A stretch of DNA of 13,249 nucleotides from Bacteroidales bacterium (lineage in GTDB: Bacteria > Bacteroidota > Bacteroidia > Bacteroidales > GCA-2711565): positions 1 to 13,249 of the forward strand of contig JAOZUV010000022.1 in assembly GCA_029938505.1 (NCBI GenBank), read 5' to 3'. Position 1 is the stretch's first letter. The number at the start of each line of letters is the position of its first letter. The notes under the pieces are model-generated. The model ran no database searches and was not told where the DNA came from. It saw nothing but the letters and a program-made list of their open reading frames with translations. Below, piece by piece: positions 6,909 to 13,249 of the stretch. Both the position numbers and the translations under genes were made by a program.

Positions 6909-7394
6909 ATGGCTGATGGAACATTCAGAATCGTAGCTGCCAAAAGAAAAGATATTTCTTTGATCTTAACATTCATCAAAGAGCTAGCTGAGTACGAAAA
7001 GCTTTTGGGTGAAGTTTTCGCTACTGAAGAGATCTTAGAAAAAAATCTTTTTGGAGAACATAAAGTAGCAGAAGTTGTAATTGGTTATGAAGGACAGGAA
7101 GCCGTAGGATTTGCCCTTTATTTTTATAATTTCTCAACCTTCCTGGGGAAATCTGGAATATACTTGGAAGATCTTTATATTAAGCCTCAATTCAGAGGGA
7201 AAGGATATGGAAAATCGTTCTTAAAATATTTAGCCAAATTGGCTAGAGAAAAGAATTGTGGAAGACTAGAATGGTGGGTTTTGGATTGGAATAAACCTTC
7301 CATTGATTTCTATAAAAAACTCGGTGCTGAACCCATGAAAGATTGGACTGTTTTCAGATTAACTGGGGATTCATTAGAAAAGCTAGCAGAATAA
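6909..7394 (+). CDS. GNAT family N-acetyltransferase, SSAT2-like
   Basis: This 161-residue cytoplasmic acetyl-CoA-dependent acetyltransferase is a single GNAT domain. Motif A, YIKPQFRGKGYGKSFL (90-105), contains the acetyl-CoA pyrophosphate-binding Q/RxxGxG/A pattern. Flanking blocks LAEYEKL (26-32), IYLEDLYI (84-91) and LEWWVLDWNKPSIDFYKKLGA (120-140) closely follow eukaryotic and bacterial SSAT2/PaiA-like enzymes, which acetylate polyamines, thialysine or related amines. The substrate in this organism is inferred only from that resemblance. It begins 18 bp after the PurF-like stop codon with no promoter between, so the two are probably one operon. It ends before a new -7 box at 7414. Confidence 0.87.
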   Translation: MADGTFRIVAAKRKDISLILTFIKELAEYEKLLGEVFATEEILEKNLFGEHKVAEVVIGYEGQEAVGFALYFYNFSTFLGKSGIYLEDLYIKPQFRGKGYGKSFLKYLAKLAREKNCGRLEWWVLDWNKPSIDFYKKLGAEPMKDWTVFRLTGDSLEKLAE

Positions 7395-7413
7395 AAAATT
7401 TATCAAAGAATAG

Positions 7414-7421
7414 TATCTTTG
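7414..7421 (+). promoter_or_regulatory. -7 promoter element of the CoA-binding protein gene
   Basis: TATCTTTG matches TAnnTTTG and lies 19 bp before the ATG at 7441, so the leader would be very short. It separates this gene from the PurF-like/GNAT pair. No -33 TTTG is found at the expected spacing. Confidence 0.55.
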
Positions 7422-7440
7422 AAATCTAAACTCTACTAAA

Positions 7441-7806
7441 ATGACTACTAAGAAGACTCTAGTGTTAGGCGCAAGTCCTAATCCATCACGTTTCTCGTAT
7501 AAAGCAATTTATAAACTTCTTAAACATGAACATCCTGTGATCCCCATGGGGATCAGAAAAGATGAAGTTGCTGGAATGACAATAGTAAATAACCAACCAC
7601 ATTTTACAAACATTCATACAATTACACTATACGTTGGATCTCAACGACAAACACAGTATTACGATTACTTAATTTCATTAAAACCTAAGCGTATTATTTT
7701 TAATCCTGGTACTGAAAATATAGAATTTATGGATTTATGCAAAGAGAACGGAATTGAAGTAGTGAAACACTGTACTTTAGTTATGCTAAATGAAGAAACT
7801 TTTTAA
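7441..7806 (+). CDS. CoA-binding domain protein (CoA_binding_2, YccU-like)
   Basis: This small protein (121 residues) is a single Rossmann-like CoA_binding_2 domain, as in succinyl-CoA synthetase alpha and E. coli YccU. Visible marks are the N-terminal nucleotide-type turn VLGASPNPSRFSYKA (8-22), HPVIPMG (31-37), the loop NPGTEN (88-93) and the closing segment KHCTLVML (109-116). Full length is normal for stand-alone members (about 120-140 residues). Its biological function is not established in general. It has its own -7 box at 7414, so it is likely transcribed separately from the GNAT gene 46 bp upstream, even though both proteins may bind CoA compounds. Confidence 0.87.
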   Translation: MTTKKTLVLGASPNPSRFSYKAIYKLLKHEHPVIPMGIRKDEVAGMTIVNNQPHFTNIHTITLYVGSQRQTQYYDYLISLKPKRIIFNPGTENIEFMDLCKENGIEVVKHCTLVMLNEETF

Positions 7807-7857
7807 ATACGAAAGCGATATTAAAAACGTTATTTTAATTAAATTAGCCTAATATTA

Positions 7858-8757
7858 ATGGAATTCTTCAAAATGAAAAAGACATTCATTTTCATACTCT
7901 TTTTAGCTCCTTTATTTGCGTATTCGCAGCTAAATATTGAATTTACTCAACTTAATATTAGCTGCTCAAGCAGCTGTGGAGGAATCGTACAAGCCCAAGC
8001 AAGTGGAGGAACACCACCTTATACTTACGATTGGAAATCTGCTGAAGTTGACCCTACTGACCCAAGTGTGGCGATCAATCTTTGTGGAGGAAATTATGAG
8101 TTTTCGATCATTGATAATCTTGGTGAACGATTGGATACTCATTTTACTGTTGAAGTAATGAGAGCACCACAAATAAACATTTATCTTAATCCGGGAGATA
8201 CGCTTTACATACAAAATCCCAGTGCTCAATTTTTCTTTGAAAATGTCGATTTTGACAGCAATCCTGTGCATGAATGGCTGTGGGATTTTGGAGATGGAAA
8301 TACAACAAATATACAGTCGCCTATCCATACATATACTAATCAACAACAGTATTATGCAAGCCTTCAAATTTCATATGCTATAGATTGTGATACAACTTTT
8401 ATACATCCCTTAAAAATTAAAGCAGTAAAATTATTTGCTCCCAACATTATAACTCCTAATGGAGATGGATTTAACGATACGTTTATCATTACTGATGATA
8501 GTGAGATTCAGTCATCGTCTTCGACATTAAAAAGCGTGCAAAGCACTTATCCATTAATCAACGATTTTTATATAAGTAACGAATTGGTAATTTTTAATCG
8601 CTGGAGCCAAAAGGTTTACGAAACCAAAAATTATCTGAATGACTGGGATGGAGACGGCTTACCCGATGGTGTATACTTTTATGTATTAAAATGTCATGGT
8701 AAATTCGAGGATGAAATTATTAAAGGTTCGTTGACCATTTTAGACAGTGGTAATTAA
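7858..8757 (+). CDS. Secreted SprB-repeat/PKD protein with gliding-type (T9SS type B) C-terminal domain
   Basis: The 299-residue exported protein has a signal peptide whose core begins at the internal Met6 (MKKTFIFILFLAPLFAYSQ). ATG at 7873 is therefore an equally good start, and the upstream ATG at 7858 adds only MEFFK. After the signal comes an SprB-like repeat (about 30-100; SCGGIVQAQASGGTPPYTYDW), then a PKD domain (about 120-187) with WDFGDG (142-147). The gliding-motility-associated C-terminal domain spans about 193-299, with NIITPNGDGFND (196-207), VIFNRWSQKVYE and DWDGDGLPDGVYFYVLK (262-278). In Bacteroidota this C-terminal domain directs type IX secretion and surface attachment (type B sorting). 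The protein is unusually short for this class, whose members are often thousands of residues with many repeats. Likely role: small surface adhesin or structural protein. It shows the host has, or had, a type IX system. Confidence 0.85.
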   Translation: MEFFKMKKTFIFILFLAPLFAYSQLNIEFTQLNISCSSSCGGIVQAQASGGTPPYTYDWKSAEVDPTDPSVAINLCGGNYEFSIIDNLGERLDTHFTVEVMRAPQINIYLNPGDTLYIQNPSAQFFFENVDFDSNPVHEWLWDFGDGNTTNIQSPIHTYTNQQQYYASLQISYAIDCDTTFIHPLKIKAVKLFAPNIITPNGDGFNDTFIITDDSEIQSSSSTLKSVQSTYPLINDFYISNELVIFNRWSQKVYETKNYLNDWDGDGLPDGVYFYVLKCHGKFEDEIIKGSLTILDSGN

Positions 8758-8764
8758 TCGTAAA

Positions 8765-8782
8765 AGGAATTGTTTTTTTCCT
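8765..8782 (+). terminator. Weak hairpin between the T9SS cargo gene and yajC
   Basis: AGGAA (8765-8769) can pair with TTCCT (8778-8782) around an 8-nt loop. An A-run precedes and a T-run follows, as in a weak bidirectional terminator. It runs directly into the yajC -7 box. Five base pairs is marginal, so confidence is low. Confidence 0.3.
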
Positions 8783-8789
8783 ATTTTTG
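8782..8789 (+). promoter_or_regulatory. -7 promoter element of yajC
   Basis: TATTTTTG followed by CAGAG fits TAnnTTTG, 31 bp before the yajC ATG. This implies a leader of about 25 nt. No TTTG -33 box lies at the normal spacing. It overlaps the last base of the weak hairpin 8765-8782. Confidence 0.55.
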
Positions 8790-8820
8790 CAGAGAAAATC
8801 ATTTATAAAAAAATATACAG

Positions 8821-9147
8821 ATGAACATTTTAAACACATTACTTTTTATGCCCCAAGAAGGATCTGAATCCGGAGGCTTAATGTCATTTTTACCCTTAAT
8901 TCTTATCGTTTTAGTTTTTTATATGTTTTTCATTCGTCCACAGATGAAGAAAAGCAAAGAACAAAAACATTATAGAGAAGCTTTAAAAAAAGGGGATAAA
9001 ATTGTAACTATTGGTGGAATTCACGGAAAAATCACTGATGTAAAAGAAACTTCTTTCGTAATAGAGATTTCAAATAACGTAATTGTCACCATCGAAAAAT
9101 CTGCTGTTGCTGGCGAAGGCGGAGCTCAAATCGGAGAAAAAAGATAA
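8821..9147 (+). CDS. yajC: Sec translocase accessory subunit YajC
   Basis: YajC is the small inner-membrane partner of the SecDF-YajC complex that assists Sec-dependent export. The 108 residues have the family layout: a short N-terminus, one membrane helix (about 21-38; MSFLPLILIVLVFYMFFI), then FIRPQMKKSKEQ (37-48) and a basic cytoplasmic domain with the hallmark LKKGDKIVTIGGIHGKI (56-72). Length is typical. It has its own -7 box at 8782 and is followed 20 bp later by a strong hairpin terminator. The order yajC, ybbR-like, coaE is common in Bacteroidota (often with nusB before yajC); here a T9SS cargo gene occupies the upstream place. Confidence 0.95.
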   Translation: MNILNTLLFMPQEGSESGGLMSFLPLILIVLVFYMFFIRPQMKKSKEQKHYREALKKGDKIVTIGGIHGKITDVKETSFVIEISNNVIVTIEKSAVAGEGGAQIGEKR

Positions 9148-9167
9148 GACATAAACGATTTACAAAC

Positions 9168-9200
9168 AAAAGGAATCTTTTCAGTAAGGTTCCTTTTTTT
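9168..9200 (+). terminator. Rho-independent terminator after yajC
   Basis: A 12-bp stem pairs 9168-9179 (AAAAGGAATCTT) with 9186-9197 (AAGGTTCCTTTT), containing one G-U pair and a 6-nt loop. The descending arm runs into seven Ts (9194-9200). This is the best intrinsic terminator in the window. It lies only 24 bp before the next gene start. Confidence 0.8.
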
Positions 9201-9202
9201 AT

Positions 9203-9210
9203 TACCTTGC
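9203..9210 (+). promoter_or_regulatory. Possible weak -7 element for ybbR-like/coaE
   Basis: TACCTTGC resembles TAnnTTTGC but lacks one T. It sits immediately after the terminator and 13 bp before the TTG start at 9224. If it works, the leader would be only a few bases long. There is no -33 box. It is proposed mainly because the terminator would otherwise isolate the downstream genes. Confidence 0.3.
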
Positions 9211-9223
9211 AAATAAAAAAGGC

Positions 9224-10210
9224 TTGAAAAAAGAATTTTTAAAAATAATTGAGCATTTTAGCGCACGAAAAGCAATCAATAAAAAAACAAAGGTCTCTAT
9301 TTTTTTTATCTGCTTCACTATTTCTTTGTTTACATGGCTTCTTATTAAAATGTCGCAAGATTATACGACTAATATAGATTTTTCAGTAGAATATTTCAAC
9401 CCACCCACCGGCCAAATCTTAACCAATACACATGATTCTGTTGTTAGCATAAAACTTACTTCCAGAGGTTTTGATCTATTAAATATATTATTTTTAAAAT
9501 CGAAAGAACCTATAAAAATTAATCTCTCTGGAAGCAATATTCGTAAAAATGCCAACTCTGTTGAAAGTCATATTTTAACACGAAATATAAATACACAAAT
9601 TCTACGACAAATTGAATTTACAGATCGTATCTCTGAAATTTCACCCGACACCTTGCATTTTGATCTCGAACAAATTATATACAAAAAAATAGCCGTGATA
9701 AGCGATATTAATTATTCGCTCAAAGCACAACATTATCTTTATGGCAATATTAAAATATCTCCTGACACCATTACTATTTCAGGACCACCGTCAATGATTG
9801 ATACGATCAATTTCATTAAAACTTTTGAAACTCGTTTTATGAATGTAGATAAAAACATAAACAGTCGTATCAAACTTCAAAAACCTAATTCAAATAACAA
9901 ATTAACCATATCTTCAGATAGTATTAATTTGTTTATACCTATTGAAAAGTTTACGGAGAATGTTATAAACAGCCCAGTAATTATTCGGAATGCAGATCAA
10001 GGAGCTATTAAACTATTCCCGGAAAATGTTAAGGTCACCTATCTTATTGCTCTAAAAGATTACTCAAATTTTCAAACAGATATGCTTAGTGTTGGAATTA
10101 TATTTGATAAAAATAAAAATCGTCAAACCATTGAAGTTTTTCATCAGCCATCATTTATTCAAATTACAAATATTGAACCTGAAACGCTTGAATACATCAT
10201 TATAAAATGA
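9224..10210 (+). CDS. YbbR-like domain protein, membrane-anchored
   Basis: This 328-residue protein has one N-terminal membrane helix (about 23-42; KVSIFFICFTISLFTWLLIK) and a long extracytoplasmic beta-rich part, consistent with tandem YbbR-like repeats (for example ISPDTLHFDLEQ and, further on, KISPDTITISGP). In Firmicutes the YbbR protein CdaR regulates the diadenylate cyclase CdaA. Bacteroidota homologues sit between yajC and coaE and their role is not established. The start is TTG at 9224. No ATG exists between the in-frame stop at 9185 and this codon, and the first internal ATG (residue 43) would remove the membrane helix. The 3' end overlaps coaE by ATGA, so the two are translationally coupled. 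The conserved neighbourhood supports the call more than sequence similarity does. Confidence 0.8.
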   Translation: MKKEFLKIIEHFSARKAINKKTKVSIFFICFTISLFTWLLIKMSQDYTTNIDFSVEYFNPPTGQILTNTHDSVVSIKLTSRGFDLLNILFLKSKEPIKINLSGSNIRKNANSVESHILTRNINTQILRQIEFTDRISEISPDTLHFDLEQIIYKKIAVISDINYSLKAQHYLYGNIKISPDTITISGPPSMIDTINFIKTFETRFMNVDKNINSRIKLQKPNSNNKLTISSDSINLFIPIEKFTENVINSPVIIRNADQGAIKLFPENVKVTYLIALKDYSNFQTDMLSVGIIFDKNKNRQTIEVFHQPSFIQITNIEPETLEYIIIK

Positions 10211-10806
10211 CTTTAAAAGTAGGATTAACGGGAAATATTGGAAGCGGGAAATCAACAATCAGTAAAATTTTTAACACATTGAATGTTCCTGTATTTTATG
10301 CAGATAATGAAGCCAAATTGCTATTGAACACCCCTACTATTTATAAAAAACTCATAAGTGTTTTTGGAGAAAAAATATCCATAAAAAAAAATCAGATTGA
10401 TAAAGCAAAATTAGCATCCATCGTTTTTAATGATTCGAACTCTCTTCATGCATTAAATAGCATTATCCATCCAGGAGTTCATACACGCTTTATTAAATGG
10501 GTTGAAAAACAAAAAGAAAGTAAATACGTAATCATGGAAGCAGCTATTCTTTTTGAAAGTGGTTTTGATAAATATGTTGATTTTAGTATTAACATCCATG
10601 CAGATAAAAACATTCGTTTAGAACGCGTTGTAAAAAGGGATGATTTAGATAAACATTCTGTACTTACGCGTATGAAAAATCAACTTTCTGATGAAGAAAA
10701 AATAACGCTAGCAGATTATACCATCGATAATAACGAAAACAAAATGACACTTCCACAAGTATTAAAAATACATAATGATTTAAAAAGCAAAAGAGGCTCC
10801 AACTAA
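10207..10806 (+). CDS. coaE: Dephospho-CoA kinase
   Basis: CoaE catalyses the last step of coenzyme A synthesis, ATP-dependent phosphorylation of dephospho-CoA at the ribose 3'-OH, in the cytoplasm. The 199-residue length is normal. The P-loop is GLTGNIGSGKST (6-17). The substrate-side motif VPVFYADNEAK (27-37) keeps Asp33, with Tyr in place of the first Asp of the usual DxD. Further family marks are a HPGVH segment, EAAILFESGFDKYVD, the lid-region VVKRDD, and the C-terminal LADYTIDNN. The start overlaps the ybbR-like stop (ATGA), indicating one operon. It ends 15 bp from the stop of the convergent TonB receptor gene. Confidence 0.95.
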   Translation: MTLKVGLTGNIGSGKSTISKIFNTLNVPVFYADNEAKLLLNTPTIYKKLISVFGEKISIKKNQIDKAKLASIVFNDSNSLHALNSIIHPGVHTRFIKWVEKQKESKYVIMEAAILFESGFDKYVDFSINIHADKNIRLERVVKRDDLDKHSVLTRMKNQLSDEEKITLADYTIDNNENKMTLPQVLKIHNDLKSKRGSN

Positions 10807-10826
10807 ATTAGAACCTTAAATCTAAT
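10807..10826. terminator. Weak dyad at the convergent gene ends
   Basis: ATTAGA (10807-10812) pairs with TCTAAT (10821-10826) around an 8-nt loop. It fills the gap between the stops of coaE and the TonB receptor and overlaps the latter's stop codon. It is AT-rich with no T-tract on either side, so it is at best a weak bidirectional terminator. Confidence 0.25.
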
Positions 10827-13224
10827 ACTTTAATCTAACTGAAATATAGAAGTTTCTTCCAGGAGCAGAAATACCCGAGGAGTAAGGATGATATCTTTTA
10901 TCAAAAATATTTTCAATACCTGCATTTAAAATAAAATTATCAGATATTGTATAGGCAGTTTTAATATTAAATACTAACCAAGCTGGACTATATGGGTTTC
11001 CACCCTCATCCATAGAATACATATATTCTTTATCTCTTTCGGAAGGAGCTAAATTCTCATAAGATATTCGTCCATTATAGTTAATGTAAAAATCCACAAA
11101 ACATTTATTTTTCTCAAAAATCAGACCTACATTACCAAACAAAGGAGCAACATGTCGTAATGCATTATCTTCATCATCTTTCCCTTTCGTAAATGTGTGA
11201 TTTGTATGAAATTTAATCGTTGGTATTAAATTTACATTGAGCGAAACACTCGCACCATAAATATTTGCACTAGCTGCATTTACGATTGCCTGAACCTGAC
11301 TTAATTCACCATCATACATAAGTTGGCTTAAACCATTAAAACTATAGTTTCGCCTAACCATCGCATCATCAAGATAGGTATAAAAAATAACCATATCAAA
11401 ATTTGCAGATTCTCCAAGTTTCTGAATATATCCTAAATCAATATTATATGCTTTCTCAGGTTTTAAATCCTTGTTAGGCACAACAATACTACCAGGAGTA
11501 GAATCAAATATCTTGGCTACGTCATCAAGATTTGGAGAACGAAAACCAGTTGACAAATTAAAATTAAGTTGTGATTTTTTTGAGGCTCGATAAACCAAAC
11601 CCATGCTAATATTTATATCACTATTATCAATATTAATTTCGTCATAAGGAAAATCAAAAAACTGTTTGTTAACAAACTGTGACTTTAATTTAACATAACT
11701 ATAACGAAAGCCTCCAGTCAAAGTAAAATTCTTATTCAAATTTGATTTCAGACTCGCATAAGCAGCATAGGCAAAATAATCACTACCTCCATCTGGATAA
11801 CGTGTTGCATAATCCTCTTTTATACCATCAATAATATTTTCCTCAAAAGCTATTGAATTAACTCTATTATAAAGAGCTTCGATACCATAGAATAAAGTTG
11901 TTTTAGGACTAAATAATTTATCAAAATCCATATTTAGAGAAAATATATTAACATTTTCTATTTGAGATTTAAGCTTTTCACTTTCAAATTTGCGGCTATA
12001 ACGACTTTCCTCAACATTTTGATACGCAATATTTATCTGAGCTGCATCGTAAATAGAATTAGCTTTTTGCAACTTTAAATTCAGTGCATGATACATCCAA
12101 AATTGAGGTCCATAATACCATTCACTATACTTCAAATAATCATCACTTGTTTGAATTAGTCGATCATAACGAGGAACATTAGATGACGTTGACAGATAAA
12201 AAGTATAATTCAAATCTAAATTATCTTTCGGACGATAACGAAATTTTTGTAAAAAATTCACTTGTTCATATCCTGATTGTTTTTGAACATTAGGATTGGA
12301 GTTCAAAAACTGCTGATCTTGTCCATTAACCCTTTCAACATAATAAGTGCGATCAAATTCCGACAATCCATTTGATCCTTGTCTTAAATCCTCGAAATCG
12401 CTTAAAGTAAGTGAGGTCAACCACCCCCATTTTTCGCCATGATAATTTACATCCACATGAAAAGTCTTTTCAAAGTTTGCACTGGCAAAACGACTCAATA
12501 TATTCGTGGTATATTTTTTCTCGTCAAAAGCATTTAGGCGCACTTTTTTGGTGTGAAAATTCATTACCCCACCCAATGCATCACTTCCATAAACAATTGA
12601 GCCAGGACCAAAAACAACTTCCGCACTTTCCAAAATATTTGGATCCAAGGAAATTACATTTTGTAAATTACCACTTCGATAAATGGCATTATTCATACGA
12701 ATCCCGTCTACAACCAAAAGAACCGAATTCGCAGAAAAGCCTCTAATTACAGGACTCCCGCCACCCATTTGACTTTTTTGAATAAATACTTCATTTGAAT
12801 TGCCAAGCAAATCGGCTGTAGTTTGAGGATTATAAATCTCTATATCTCTTAACCCAATTGAAATAATTTTGTTTGGAACCTCGCTTTTATTCTGCTCCCA
12901 TTTATTTGCAGAAATAACAACCTCGTTAAGATTAACTAATTTTTCCTCTAATTTGATCTCATAATTTAATAATGCCAAAGAGGTATAAGCTAAAACTCGC
13001 TCATAAAAACTGGCATGCTGAAAAACAAGGGTATCTTGCAAATTGAATATTGAAACATCTATTTGACCGGCATTATCAGATAGTACAGATTTCGTTTTAT
13101 CAAGTTTAAAAACAGCAACATCTTTGATTGGGTCTGATGTTTTGCTATTAAATATTTTTAAAATTTGCGACGAAACTTGTAAACTAATAAGACAGAATAA
13201 AAGACAAATAAAAAAAGGCTTCAT
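10822..13224 (-). CDS. TonB-dependent outer-membrane receptor, heme/HmuR-like
   Basis: This full-length 800-residue receptor imports a ligand across the outer membrane using TonB energy. It has a signal peptide (about 1-19; MKPFFICLLFCLISLQVSS), an N-terminal carboxypeptidase-regulatory-like domain (about 20-95) typical of Bacteroidota receptors, and a plug domain (about 115-230) with GGGSPVIRGFSANSVLLVVDG and YGSDALGGVMNF. The 22-strand-type barrel follows and ends in aromatic Tyr (ISVRLKY). Within the barrel, GFRSPNLDD (560-568) and PNKDLKPE (583-590) resemble the FRAP and NPDL motifs of heme/hemoglobin receptors such as HmuR, so heme or an iron chelate is a reasonable but unproven ligand. 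The frame is intact. No heme-uptake partner, SusD or regulator gene is adjacent within the window. Only 25 bp of upstream DNA is present, so its promoter and any Fur-like site cannot be judged. Confidence 0.9.
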   Translation of the reverse strand: MKPFFICLLFCLISLQVSSQILKIFNSKTSDPIKDVAVFKLDKTKSVLSDNAGQIDVSIFNLQDTLVFQHASFYERVLAYTSLALLNYEIKLEEKLVNLNEVVISANKWEQNKSEVPNKIISIGLRDIEIYNPQTTADLLGNSNEVFIQKSQMGGGSPVIRGFSANSVLLVVDGIRMNNAIYRSGNLQNVISLDPNILESAEVVFGPGSIVYGSDALGGVMNFHTKKVRLNAFDEKKYTTNILSRFASANFEKTFHVDVNYHGEKWGWLTSLTLSDFEDLRQGSNGLSEFDRTYYVERVNGQDQQFLNSNPNVQKQSGYEQVNFLQKFRYRPKDNLDLNYTFYLSTSSNVPRYDRLIQTSDDYLKYSEWYYGPQFWMYHALNLKLQKANSIYDAAQINIAYQNVEESRYSRKFESEKLKSQIENVNIFSLNMDFDKLFSPKTTLFYGIEALYNRVNSIAFEENIIDGIKEDYATRYPDGGSDYFAYAAYASLKSNLNKNFTLTGGFRYSYVKLKSQFVNKQFFDFPYDEINIDNSDINISMGLVYRASKKSQLNFNLSTGFRSPNLDDVAKIFDSTPGSIVVPNKDLKPEKAYNIDLGYIQKLGESANFDMVIFYTYLDDAMVRRNYSFNGLSQLMYDGELSQVQAIVNAASANIYGASVSLNVNLIPTIKFHTNHTFTKGKDDEDNALRHVAPLFGNVGLIFEKNKCFVDFYINYNGRISYENLAPSERDKEYMYSMDEGGNPYSPAWLVFNIKTAYTISDNFILNAGIENIFDKRYHPYSSGISAPGRNFYISVRLKY

Positions 13225-13249
13225 TTCTATATAAAATTACACAAACAAA

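Noticed and set aside
7966..8367. 133-codon open frame on the minus strand within the T9SS cargo gene
   Set aside because: It lies wholly antisense to a gene with clear domains, has no recognisable motif, and has no promoter or neighbour supporting it.
9224..10210. YbbR-like gene as direct evidence of c-di-AMP control (CdaA partner)
   Set aside because: No diadenylate cyclase gene is adjacent here; the neighbours are yajC and coaE, so the Firmicutes function should not be transferred.
12411..12746. 111-codon open frame on the plus strand within the TonB receptor gene
   Set aside because: It is antisense to the conserved barrel and plug region; its His/Ser-rich translation is typical of a shadow frame.

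Overview
The window looks like chromosome of a Bacteroidota (Bacteroidetes) bacterium. The DNA is AT-rich, and several genes are preceded by the TAnnTTTG -7 element typical of that phylum. There is a secreted protein with a gliding-motility/type IX secretion C-terminal domain, a SusC-like TonB-dependent receptor, a macroglobulin/plug surface protein, and the gene order yajC - ybbR-like - coaE that is common in the phylum. There are no rRNA or tRNA genes, CRISPR arrays, insertion sequences or phage genes that I can support. This is mostly core or housekeeping chromosome rather than an accessory island.

Layout. Positions 1-243 (minus) hold the start of a Lys/Glu/Ala/Val-rich protein that runs off the left edge and carries an almost identical 57-bp tandem duplication. 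A 333-bp divergent intergenic region follows. It has a well-formed minus-strand promoter (-33 TTTG, 19-bp spacer, -7 TAATTTTG), a dyad over the predicted start site, and a plus-strand -7 box for ychF. Then, on the plus strand: ychF (577-1674), an AI-2E/PerM-type membrane protein (1709-2740), a secreted macroglobulin-like protein with a TonB plug domain but no barrel (2849-5293), a PurF-like phosphoribosyltransferase whose glutaminase catalytic residues are gone (5487-6890), a GNAT acetyltransferase resembling SSAT2 (6909-7394), a small CoA-binding-fold protein (7441-7806), a type IX-type secreted protein with SprB-like and PKD domains (7858-8757), yajC (8821-9147), a YbbR-like protein (9224-10210) and coaE (10207-10806). 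A TonB-dependent outer-membrane receptor (10822-13224, minus) converges on coaE with only 15 bp between the stop codons.

How the genes fit together. Three groups are visible. ychF and the AI-2E-type gene may be cotranscribed. The PurF-like gene and the GNAT gene are 18 bp apart and probably form a two-gene operon. The ybbR-like gene and coaE overlap by ATGA and are surely cotranslated. A strong intrinsic terminator lies between yajC and ybbR, so that conserved cluster is probably split into two transcription units or attenuated here. The envelope theme (plug protein, T9SS cargo, YajC, TonB receptor) fits a Gram-negative Bacteroidota cell surface.

The best candidate for something under-described is the PurF-like protein. 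It keeps the PRPP-binding loop and all four cysteines expected to bind a [4Fe-4S] cluster, but has Gly where the catalytic N-terminal Cys should be and has lost the other glutaminase residues I can align. I found no clearly new multi-gene defence or mobile system.
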